Shown one piece after another: positions 10,636 to 20,532 of a DNA stretch of 64,000 nt; within the stretch, counting starts at the first letter, position 1, and each line of letters opens with the position of its first letter. Both the position numbers and the translations under genes were made by a program. Below the pieces are notes generated by a model, which did no database searches, was not told the origin of the DNA, and saw only the letters and a program-made list of their open reading frames with translations. The stretch is from Lycocorax pyrrhopterus obiensis (taxonomy: Eukaryota > Chordata > Aves > Passeriformes > Paradisaeidae), in assembly GCA_014706295.1 (NCBI GenBank), contig JACSVZ010000024.1, forward strand, positions 6,883,608-6,947,607. The letters are read 5' to 3'.

Positions 10636-13600
10636 GGGACGGGGAGCAGCTGGGTCCCCCAGCACTGGCTGCTCTCGGTGCCCCCCAGCCCCACAGCAGG
10701 GTCTCGGGGTGAACCGTGGCCCATGGGAGGGCTCAGGGGGGCTGTGCATCCATGGGATGAGGGTTTTGGCAGCCCCATGCAGGGCTGGCTGCTTCAGGTG
10801 GTGCTCCAAGGTCCCCGACCCCACTATGGAGTGTCCCATCCCCTTGGTACAAACCCACGGTTCCCAAAATCTGCCACTGACTCCCCTGTGTGGGTCCCCA
10901 GCTCCTCCTTCCAGCTCCTCGGAGTCCAAGGAGGAAAATCCACTGGAGCTGCACCGGCTGTGAGGCAGGGGCAGCCCTGGGGTGCCGGTGGGGTGGGGAC
11001 ATCCCTCTCGAGGTCCCGACGCGCTGGGACAGGTGAGAGCTCAGCACTTCTGGCCCTGGCGCGAGGCCACGGCGAAGGGCGCAGCTCCCTCCCCCTTCCC
11101 CCCTCCACCGGCGCGTTTCAACACGAAAAATAATTACAATAAAATACAGTCACGGCACCCTGGGCTATGAGCTCACCAGAGCCAGCAGGGCTGGGCAGGA
11201 GCCGGCCTTTGATGGGAAGCACTGGGGTGCCGGGAGGAAACGCGCCGTGACTCAGGATGTGCTGCCCCGGCCCAGCGGGAGCCCCAGAGGGGGGACATGG
11301 GGGACGCGCCGGTCCCGAGCCCTGGCGTGGCCCAGTCCCGGCCTGTGGAGTGCCAGGAACTCCCGGGCTCTGGGGAAAATGAGGCACGAGCAGGGAAGTG
11401 AGCCCTTGGTGCGTGCAGGAGCTGGGGGTACCCGGGGGGTGAGGGACCAGCCTGGGCTGTAACGAGGTTTGCCAGGGCTCTGCTGCAGGAGGTTGGGCTG
11501 CACAAACCAGAACCTGCTCACACCTGGAGCGGATCCCAGCAGAGGGGATGAACCCCTGTGAGCCCCCCTGGCCCTCGCCCACCCCCCAGCCCCATCACAA
11601 CATCCCGTGGTGCTGCCTTGGCCCCCCAAAGCCTGGGACAGCGGCTCCCTGGGGGTCCCCAGTGGTGTCAGGGCTGGTCCTGGGGAGAGCCCGCTGAGGG
11701 ACCCCAAAGCTCGGCCTCCACCTGGCCCCGAGCGCTCCCAGCCTGGGAACAGCCCCAGACCTGTAATTACCCAAAGTGGGGCGGCCGACGGGAAAAACGA
11801 GCCCAGGGCTCGCGCTGGCCCCTGACCCGACGGCCCGGGGACACCCGGACTGGTTAAACTGGAGGGTGGTGGGGTGAGAGCTGGTGCCCAGGAAGGGTTA
11901 ACTGGGGGTGTCTGTCCAGCCCTGGGGCTGTGGGTTCTCCCTGGCTTCCCAGGAGTTAACTGATTTCAACAGCTCCCGAAATTGCAGCGTGGCTGGGCCG
12001 TGTAGGAGGATGGTACTCCCCGGCTCCCAGCCGGTCTGGCAGCTTTTCCAGGCTGGGAAGGAGGCCCTGGATCCTCCTGTGAGAGCACTGTGCTGCTGGG
12101 GAGTTCTCTGGGGTCCTTCTGTCCCCCTGCCTTACACAGAATGGTGGGACCCAGGTGGAAGGACCAGGGAGACATCAGGACCTCGATCCCCATCCTGGTC
12201 CTTGCCCAGTGGCTGTGGAATGCTCTCGGCACCCCTGAAGGGGCATCCAGAAAAGCTCCCAAATATATGAGTTTTAGTGTCCTAAACACCATTAGAGCAA
12301 AAGGACCGGGTGCCCCAGGGCCAGGGAGTGTCCCCCACCCTGCAGTCCCTCTCCTAGGGGCTGGTAGCCATGGGGAAAAGGCCACCAAAACAGGTCTCTG
12401 AGGGCGAGCAGGGATGTTCTGCTGCCTGCAAAAGGCTCTGCCCATTCTGAGTGGGAGCCACGGGACCCACAGCCAGGTCTGTCCTTGTCACCAGCTCTCT
12501 CAGCCTCCCCCCCGGGTTTTATGCCCAGGGCTGGGGCTGGCCCGTCCTGGCTGAGGCACCACCAGTCTGGGCACCCAGACATGGGGTGTCCATCGCCCCT
12601 GGCCCCGGGGCGGCCTCCTGCCAGGCTGGCACCAGCGTCTGCTCTAGGGCCTTTGGGGTTTTTGGAGAGGTTTTTTACCCCCCTTAGAGAGCACCACTTG
12701 GGGAAACTCAGCTTTTGAGCAGGAGTTCTGTGATGGAGCCAGAAATTAGGGCTGGAACCCGGGAGGGGACCCAGCAAAGCCCAGTTCCGTGGCTGTGATT
12801 GACGCTCAAATCCCTCCGTCCCCAAAACCCTGCCCTGCCGGGTTCAGTCCCACGGTCAGGGTGGGCTCAGCAGGTAGGACCAGCTCGGCAGAGAGCCGAG
12901 CCCCCTCCCAGGGATGTGCCTCGGTTGGGGTGACTCATCCTGGCCCTTGGCCCCGGCCGGCCGATTGCTCAAGGCAGCGACAGGAGCCAAAGTGTCACCT
13001 CCCTCAGTCCCGGGAGCCTGGCCGTGTCCCCTCCCAGCCTGGGGATGTGAGGATGCAGGAGCAGGCTGGGTTTCATGCCTGGATTCCACACCAGGCTCCA
13101 GCCTTGCCTGTTCCTGGTCACCCTGAGCAGGAGCAGGATGGTCCCTGCTGGGCTGGGGGTCCCGGTTCAGCCCCTGATTCGTCTGTAGGAAGCTCCTTGG
13201 TGCAAAACCACTGCAGTTTTGGGGCTGAAGCTCTCTGAGGCCTCAGCATTTCTTGGCTTGAACACAGCAGAGGATCTGTGGCCTGAGCTGAGCGGTTTCC
13301 ATCCCCTTTGATTCCCATTTTCCTCAGCACCTGCAAGGCTGAGGCTGCAGATATCCAGGGCATTCAAATGAAAGAGCCAGAAAGCCACAAAAGCTTTGAT
13401 GGCTCTTGCATAACTCAGCCTGACCTGACCATACCCTTTTAAGCCACCAAATCTCTCAAAGCCATGACAAAGCCACTATAAAATTAATATTTTTATGATC
13501 CCGTCTCCCACCCCTTCACAGCAACTACAGAGCTCCAAAGCGATGAGGACAAGGCCACGAGCCACAGGGTGAGGATGGAATTTCAGCTCAGTTATGGTTA

Positions 13601-14680
13601 GATTGGCTTCCAGAGCTTCGGCACTGAAATGCAGATGCTGGGTTCCAGCCAGGAATACCCAGGGAAATTCCTGGGCTCTCGGGAAGAGCTGAGGCACTGG
13701 CAGCACACAGGGATTTGACTTTGATATCTGAAATCTGAGTTTCATTGGGAAGGGGTCTGGTTGAAGCACAACTGTTTATGTCTTTGTCCTCTCCCTGAGC
13801 TCCTCCTTGTCTCCAGATCCTGGCCACAGAGTTGGGAGATGTGGGAAAAATTCATTTTAATTCCTTGCCCTGCTGCCCAAGACCCCATTCACATTTAGAT
13901 CCATCGAGGATCCGGTCTCCAATCCCTCTGCCAGAGGCCAAACCATCCTGTGAGAAAATCCTGTTGTATTTTATGCAAGATCTTGGGCAAGAGGCGATGC
14001 TGAGTCTGCAGAGAGCTGGGATCGGGAGTCGTGCCCGCTCCCATCCCATGTGGAGCTGCCGGGAGGCACTTGGAGACTCCCTGATGTGGACACCTCACTT
14101 GTCACCCCCCAGCCCTCCCGATCCCTGCCCCAGCTGCTGCCTGGAGCGGGGAGCAGAGCAGGTGGCACACGAGGCCCAGAGCTGCTGCCATCCCTGGGAC
14201 CCGCAGCAGGACAGCAAGAGGGAATTCCACGGGCAGGAGGGGAAGCCCCGGGATTTGGGATGCGGAGAAAGCAAGCCCAGAAAAAGGAAGGTGGATGAGG
14301 ACACACCAGGCTGCTCCTGGGAAAGGCCCGACATGCAAACCATGAGCTGAGTCACACAGGGGCTTTCTTAATCAAAAGCCTCCAAAAGCTGAGCTGGCAC
14401 TTTGCGCGCTGTGCTCCGTGCGGCCCCGCTCCAGCCTCCGGATCGCCCCTGGATCACCGGGAGTGACCTGCTTTCCCGTGCCACAGCCCTCCCTCCCTCC
14501 CTCCCTCCAGCAAACGCCAGCCCGTTCTCAGGCAGATCAGAGAGGGCCAGGCCCCGGCCAACGCGGAGCTGCCGCTCAGGGCGCGGAGCTGCCGCCGCTC
14601 CCACCGGAGGCGCTTTGGCCTCGGGCTCTGCAGCACTCTTGGGTTTATTTATTCAGGTTCAGCAAACTCATAAGATGAAA
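10636..14680. other. SFN-GPN2 intergenic region, no gene found
   Basis: No exon with family resemblance is visible on either strand. It contains an isolated AATAAA at 11138-11143 in an AT-rich patch, AT-rich patches at about 13470-13500 and 13850-13990, and a short (CCCT)n run at about 14487-14506. The left part is GC-rich unique sequence. Confidence 0.6.
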
Positions 14681-15182
14681 GTGAGACCGAGGAGTGTTTT
14701 ATTAAGAAAGAGTCCATCATTATTTCTAAGAAAAAGAAAAACAAACATCTTTCTGTCCTTGAGACGACGTGGAGGCGTCTCGGCCTGGATTCTCCTCGGA
14801 GCACGGGGCCCGTGCACGGTGCTCCTGCAGCAAGCCCAGGACGGGTGCCTCGAGTCTCCCTGCACATGAGGCAGCTCCAGCTGATTTTTCTTTCTCTGGA
14901 TCTGTCCTGGTCATGATGGAGGCGACTTTACCTCGCTTCTTTTCCTTGCTATCCCTGCCTTCCCCGGCTCAATCTCTCTGTTCCTAAGGGAAGACCCTCA
15001 GCCACCTCCCTTCTGCCAAATCCCTGCTCTGGGCAGCAGGGCTGAAGCTCAGGAGGTCAAACCCACCCAGAGAGGGAGTGCAGACCCTGCCTGGAAAGGC
15101 TTTCAGTTGCTCTGAGTCACAGCTTAAGCTTCGGGTAGGAAAAGGAGAGGTGTCAAAACAGAGGAGAGGGGGGAAGGGCGTG
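14680..15182 (-). other. GPN2: GPN2 3' UTR
   Basis: On the minus strand, sequence after the GPN2 stop runs to AATAAA at 14703-14698, with further AATAAA copies at about 14653-14644. The 3' end is predicted between about 14630 and 14685. Confidence 0.65.
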
Positions 15183-18100
15183 TCACAGATCCATCACCTC
15201 CTCTTCCACGGCTTTGTCCTGAGATTGCACATACTTCTCCTGCACTGCCAGGGTGCTGATAACGCAGTAATTAAGGAAAACGAGGGGCTGGGCTCAAACA
15301 CTCCCTTCTGCAGGAGCTCTGAACGTTCTCAGCGAGGAACCAGCCCAGCCTCACATTAGCCCGAAGGCCATCAGGAAGACGCAGCATCGCCTGAGTTACT
15401 TCTGGCTCTGCCTGATCCCAGACCTGACAAGTCCAGGAGAATCAATTGTATGGTTTGAAGGAGAAGGAGAGAACCCATCCAAGGGAGGGTGAGAGAGAGG
15501 AAAGTTGTCAAAAGATTCCTGACATGTTCATGGCATCTGCCCCGGGCTGGGCTGAGCACACCCCACTCCCCACCCGTGTATCACCCACCAGACGATGTCA
15601 GGAACAACCTGGGCCTGCAAATCCCAGCCTGTGTCCCCCAAGGAGAGAGAAATTAAACTCAGCACCACAGAGGATACGAAGAGAAGTGGAAGTCGGCCCC
15701 CACAGCTGCCGACATCAGCGCCTCCAGGCTGCGGTGCTCCTGGTCCCCGAAGGAATACCCGTTGGCTTTGTCCACGGCCTGCATCACCTGCCGCATGCTC
15801 TGCTTGTCCTGGGAGGAGGGACACGGCTCCCTGGGACCCTGCTCCTTCCCCACAGGCAGGAGCTCACGCTGGGCTGCACCCAGGATTTTCTCCAGGGCTC
15901 TGGGCTGCCCCGAGAGCACCCAGGGCCCCGGGGACACAAACAGGGACAAACAGGGACACTGGTACTGGCGGTGACACCCTCCACCCTCTCATTCCCTTTC
16001 ACCACCTTCGTCCCAGCCCATTTGCCTCTGTTGACACTTCTGCCAACTGCCTGATCAAGGACGTTTCCAGCCCTCCCTCCCCAGTGTATTCCTTCCAATG
16101 TTCTCATTGTTTGCTGCTCCCTAATTTAACAGGGTTTAGGTGATCCTCAGCCCAGATTTGAAATGAAGGCCAGAAGAGCTGAAAGAAGGGGGAGCCTGGA
16201 TTCCCCACCCCAGGACACGAGGCCCAGGTAGCCCCAAGCTCATCAGCCTTTTCCTTTCCTTCGGCTGCCACAGATCGTTTACAGGTCTGGGTGTGTTTCC
16301 CTGTTTTCCAGCCCTGAGTCCCTTCACAGCTGAAGTTTCCAGCCCTGTGGCTCTGAGCAGACAAAAAGCAGCTGCCACACACGCAAGGCTCCCAGTTCCC
16401 TCCTGCTGGGTCACCTGGACGTTGAGTGGCACGAAGGACACCAGGCTGTAGTCCTCGATCACCTCCACCAGCTTCTCGTTGAGGCGGCGGAAATTCCTGA
16501 AGAAGGGATCGGAGGCCAAATGGTCAACGAGGTAAGAGAGGTCCAGGACCTCGGTGTAATAATCCAGGTTGAAAGCTGCAGGGAGACAGGGATCTCTGAA
16601 GGCAAGCTGGAAGCTGAAGAGCACAGTGACATCTACAGCAGTTTCCCCAGCCACCCCCATTCCCAAACAGCTGATTTGCACCTGACACGGCCCAATTCCA
16701 CATCCCTTCCCCTCAAATTCCCCAAGTGTCCACGGCCAGGATGGAGCCCTGAGCAACCTGCGATAGTGGAAGGTGTCCCAGCCCACAGCAGGGAGGTAGA
16801 AGAGATGAGGTTTAAGGTCTCTTCCCCCCAAAGCACGCTGCGGCTCCATGGAATTCCCTTACCCAGCTTCCCGTACTGCTCGATCAGGTCCATCTTGGAG
16901 AGGACGTTGACATGGGGCAGCTCCACGTGCAGCATGGTGGAGAGGGAGGTGCAGAGCACGGAGATGAACTTCCCGGGGTCTGTGCAGTAGTGGGAATCCA
17001 CCAGGTGCACGGCAGCCAGCTGGGCAGCAAGGGCACAAAGGGACACACAAGCAGGGTTTTTGGGGTGGGAGCTGGGGCAGTTCCCCTCCTGAAGAACACA
17101 ACTGCCTCCGGATTCCCACCTCCCCACAGGAATGCTCAGCCCCACTCGGGAGCAGTAGCTGCAGCACACCACGTTCTGCTGGGAGAGTCAGCTGTGGTTT
17201 GCACTAATAATTAATAATTACACTAACGAGCACTTCGATTCCCTGGGTTTTGTGTGGCTGTAACAATGTGGTCCCAGAGCTGGGGAAGCCACTCCAAGTC
17301 AGGGCTCTGAGGCTGAGTCACAGCAGCAGAACCCAGCCAGTCTGGGGCTCCCAGGCAGGCGTGAGCACCTGGGAGAGCATAAAACAGCCCTATAAATGTC
17401 TTATTTTAGCAACTCCAATCCCATGTCCATTTATTCCAATGAAAATAAGCTCTAATGTGCAGATTCCCGGTGACATTCTCAAGCAAATGAAGTTGCCCTT
17501 CTTGCTCAGAGCACCCAGGGTTTGCACATTCATGGTCTGGCCCCGCCGCAGAGCAAGCGCAGCGTCAGCAGCTCCCGGGGCTGCTCTCACCTGCAGCTCC
17601 CGTTGTGCAAGGGAGCCCAGAGCACGTCCCACGGGGTGCACAGGGACCTGGCTGGGCTGCAGGAGGGGCCTGGCATGGCCCCTGATTCCCCAGGGCAGTG
17701 CCAAGGCTCCCGGCACACACAGAGCCCCACTCTGGGTAAAACACACCCGGGCTGTGGGGAGGATCCTGGAGCACTGCAAGAGCTTGTCCCATCCCTGGAA
17801 GTGTTCAAGGCCAGCTTGGAGCTACCTGGGCTCATGGAAGGTGTCCCTGCCCATGGAATGGACTGGAACGAGATGAGCTTTGAGGTCCTTTCCAACCCAA
17901 ACCATTCTGGGATTTTGTGCTAAGTGTGAGGAAGGAATCTGTGTTCCTGCTCCTAATCCCACTAAAAGCCCTAATATGCCATTTTTTGCCAATCCCTCCC
18001 AGCACAAAATAGGGCAAAATTCTCCTCCTTCCCTGATAAAACCACTTCACGTGAAAGGCCAAACAACTCCTGAAGCCAACAGCCACGAGCACCCTCAGGG

Positions 18101-18565
18101 CCACTCTGTGCCCGCGGGGTGCCAGGCACTGACCCAGCCTGTCCCTACCCTGAAATTCCACTTGGCCAGCTGGCCAAAGACGTTCTTGAGGGACTCGTGG
18201 TGGGTGTAGAGCTCCACCTGCCCGGGGCAGTCGAAGAGGACGTAGTGTCCCCTGAGCCCCTGCAGCCTGTCCCGCAGCCAGTCCGCGTTGGCCTCCAGGT
18301 ACTCCATGCAGTAGATGAGGCCCCCGTTGGGGCCCAGCCCCAGGCTGGCCATGACGTCGGGCAGGGTGACCAGCTCGGCGATGTCCAGGGCGCAGGGGCA
18401 GGGCAGCGCCTCGTTGGCGGGGTCCAGGTTCACCACGGCCACGCTGCGGCCCAGCCGGCCCAGGAACTCCCGCATGGCGTGGCAGTAGGTCGTCTTCCCG
18501 GAGCCCGGCGGCCCGATGACCACCTGGCCAAAGGCCAGCGAGCTGCCTCTGCTGCCCTCAGACAT
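15183..18565 (-). CDS. GPN2: GPN-loop GTPase 2
   Basis: SIMIBI-class GTPase; the GPN family is needed for assembly and nuclear import of RNA polymerase II. Minus-strand coding exons: 18149-18565, 16863-17019, 16415-16575, 15678-15808 and 15183-15255. They join in frame to 312 residues (human 310). All four introns are GT-AG. Visible motifs: Walker A GPPGSGKT at residues 18-25, the family-defining Gly-Pro-Asn loop at 78-80 ([12 protein letters not shown]), a G3-type FDCPGQVE at 110-117, and the guanine-specificity SKMDLI in exon 2. The start codon has a strong Kozak context (GCCACCATG). The last exon is small and encodes a divergent acidic tail ending EEEVMDL. It is preceded upstream by a minisatellite (about 18803-19318). 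Introns carry CR1 fragments. Identity is certain and exon edges are well supported by frame continuity. Confidence 0.97.
16725..16830 (+). mobile_element. Degenerate CR1 fragment in GPN2 intron
   Basis: Resembles the CR1 3' region (GGAAGGTGTCCCAGCCCA, then TTTAAGGTCTCTTCCCCCCA), but it is diverged and lacks the terminal direct repeats. Confidence 0.6.
17785..17922 (+). mobile_element. CR1 LINE fragment in GPN2 intron
   Basis: Contains the CR1 tail blocks CCATCCCTGGAAGTGTTCAA, GGAAGGTGTCCCTGCCCATG, GATGAGCTTTGAGGTCC and TTCCAACCCAAACCATTC in order. It is 5' truncated. Confidence 0.9.
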
Positions 18566-18802
18566 GGTGGCTCATCTCCTCCTCCTGCCACGGGCTGAGA
18601 GGGGAGAACGTCCCGTTTACCGTTTGATCTGTGTTTATAGGGACGGGATCTGCTGGGATTCGCAGCCAGGGAGCGGGTGGAGAGGAAAGGACAGTGCCTG
18701 TACCCCCATTTTTGACCATTTCCCTCCTTCCTTTCCCCCACGCCTCTCACTTCCCCCCTCTGCTCACATCCCAGACCGCTTCATCCCTTCTTGTTACCCC
18801 CT

Positions 18803-19318
18803 CGATCCCGGTATTCCCCTCCGATCCCGGTATTCCCCCGGACCCCTTGTTACACCCTCGATCCCGGTATTCCCCTCGATCCCGGTAATTCCCCCCGATC
18901 CCTTGTTACACCCTCGATCCCGGTAATTCCTCTCGATCCCGGTAATTCCCCTCGATCCCGGTAATTCCCCCCGATCCCGGTATTTCCCCGGATCCCTTGT
19001 TACACCCCCGATCCCGGTAATTCCCCTCGATCCCAGTAATTCCCCCCGATCCCGGTATTCCCCTCGATCCCGGTATTCCCTCCCGATCCCGGTATTTCCC
19101 CAGATCCCGGTATTCCCCCCGATCCCGGTATTCCCCCCCGATCCCGGTATTTCCCCAGATCCCGGTATTCCCCCCGATCCCGGTATTCCCCCCGATCCCG
19201 GTATTTCCCCAGATCCCGGTATTCCCCCCGATCCCGGTATTCCCCCCCGATCCCGGTAATTCCCCTCGATCCCAGTAATTCCCTCCGATCCCGGTATTCC
19301 CCCCGATCCCGGTATCCC
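18803..19318. repeat. GATCCCGGTATTCC minisatellite upstream of GPN2
   Basis: About 25-30 tandem copies of a 15-18 bp unit built on GATCCCGGTATTCCCC, with TAATTCC variants and a few units reading GATCCCTTGTTACACC. The array begins about 240 bp upstream of the GPN2 start codon and ends against CpG-rich sequence. The minus-strand open frame through it (Gly-Asn-Thr-Gly-Ile repeats) is a by-product of the array, not a gene. Confidence 0.95.
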
Positions 19319-19469
19319 CCCGGTGCCGTAGGCCGCTCACCGGTGCCGCCGGTGCCCCCGCGCCGGGTCCGGGTCCCCCCCGGGCCCGCAGCGCCGCGTT
19401 CCGGGCGCGGAGCGGCCGCCGCTCCCGCGGCGCCCCCTGGCGGCCGGAGGGACGCGCAGCCCCGCCCCG

Positions 19470-19525
19470 GCCGGGACTCGAACCGGGACCCCGAATCTGG
19501 GCAAGGTCCGAGTTCGAGTCCCGGC
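19470..19525. repeat. 14-bp perfect inverted repeat with tRNA T-arm/B-box-like arms
   Basis: Left arm GCCGGGACTCGAAC (19470-19483) is the exact reverse complement of the right arm GTTCGAGTCCCGGC (19512-19525), with a 28-nt spacer. On the minus strand the left arm extends to GGTTCGAGTCC, matching the RNA polymerase III B-box/T-loop consensus. The right arm gives a near match on the plus strand (AGTTCGAGTCC). Each supports 4 of 5 T-stem pairs. I see no A box or acceptor stem, so it is not called a tRNA gene. Confidence 0.85.
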
Positions 19526-19571
19526 GCCGGCTCCTGTCCCTCCAGCACAGCCCTGGCCCCGTTTTTTTCCA

Positions 19572-19885
19572 TAACACAGAATCAATTGGATTAGAAAAGA
19601 CATCTGAGACCATCGAGTCCCAGCTCTGACCACACAGCACCATGGCACTGAGTGGCACACCCAGTCTTTCCTTAAACACCTCCAGGGGACAGGGACCTCC
19701 CTGGGCAGCCCGTTCCCAGGCTGTTGTCTAATCCCCCTTTCTGTCAAGAAATTCTTCCTCATGTCCACCCTAAACCTTCCTGGAGCAGTTTAAGACAATG
19801 TCCTTTCGTCCTACCACTCACTGACCGGGAGAAGAGCCTGACCTCCACCTGGCTACACCCTCCTGTCAGGGAAGAGGAGAAATTC
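19572..19885 (-). mobile_element. CR1 LINE fragment
   Basis: Reverse-oriented CR1: starts with the reverse complement of the CR1 3' end (ACAGAATCAATTGGATTAG), then CACTGAGTGGC-like, CTTCCTCATGTCCACCCTAA and GAAGAGCCTGACCTCCACCT blocks typical of CR1. Flanks the inverted repeat at 19470-19525. Confidence 0.9.
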
Positions 19886-20394
19886 CTCCCTGCATTCTCT
19901 CCCTTCACCCCTTACGGAAGTCGCACAGGGCCTGGCCTTCCCCATGCACACTTAGCCCTCCAGCTCTGGGTCACTGGGACGGCGGCTCTCCCCTGTGCCA
20001 CGCCTGGGCCAGGAGAACGGGGCAGAGTGCCTTGGAAAGCCACAGCAGGCAGCACCCGCTACCCCCAACCACAGGGCCCCGCCTCCCCGAGATTCCTCTG
20101 CAGGCTGCCAGGACAAGCCTTTCATCCCGACGAGTTTCTCCCAGGAGTGTGGGATCGCCACGCCCAGGGAATGCTCGGGCAGCAGCAGCGGGACAGTTAC
20201 CGTGCCCTGTCTGTACTTGTCCTGCCCCGGCTCTCAGGCAGCCCTCAGCTGCGAGTTCTGCTTTCTCAGCCTCCCCAAACACACACATTTGGTTGATCCC
20301 AGCACAAATATAAGTTTTAACCCCCCCTACATCCTTCCATTCCTATTGAACACCATTTCCTTTCATTTGTAGGGTTCAATTAGTAGGGAAAAAA

Positions 20395-20532
20395 CCCCCA
20401 CCTTGGCAATTTTTATTACAAATCCATATTTTTACTAAAAATAAATATATAATATATAAACACCCTGCTGCACACTGAGACCAGGAGCCAGCCTGGACTG
20501 GGGAGCAGGACAAAGGCTGTGACAGTCCCTGC
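20395..20532 (-). other. GPATCH3: GPATCH3 3' UTR
   Basis: Short minus-strand 3' UTR ending after AATAAA at 20417-20412. The surrounding sequence is AT-rich. Confidence 0.75.

Noticed and set aside
11138..11143. AATAAA as the end of an unannotated plus-strand gene
   Set aside because: SFN already ends at 10483-10505, and no exon is visible between there and this site.
18803..19318. CRISPR-like array
   Set aside because: Units are directly contiguous without unique spacers, and the context is vertebrate; it is a minisatellite. The same applies to 10577-10635 and 62896-62947.
19455..19530. A functional tRNA gene at the B-box-like hairpin
   Set aside because: No A box, no acceptor stem and an imperfect T-stem. 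Kept as an unusual inverted repeat only.
18906..19679. 257-codon minus-strand frame encoding Gly-Asn-Thr-Gly-Ile repeats
   Set aside because: Starts inside a CR1 copy and runs through the GATCCCGG minisatellite; a by-product of the repeat.
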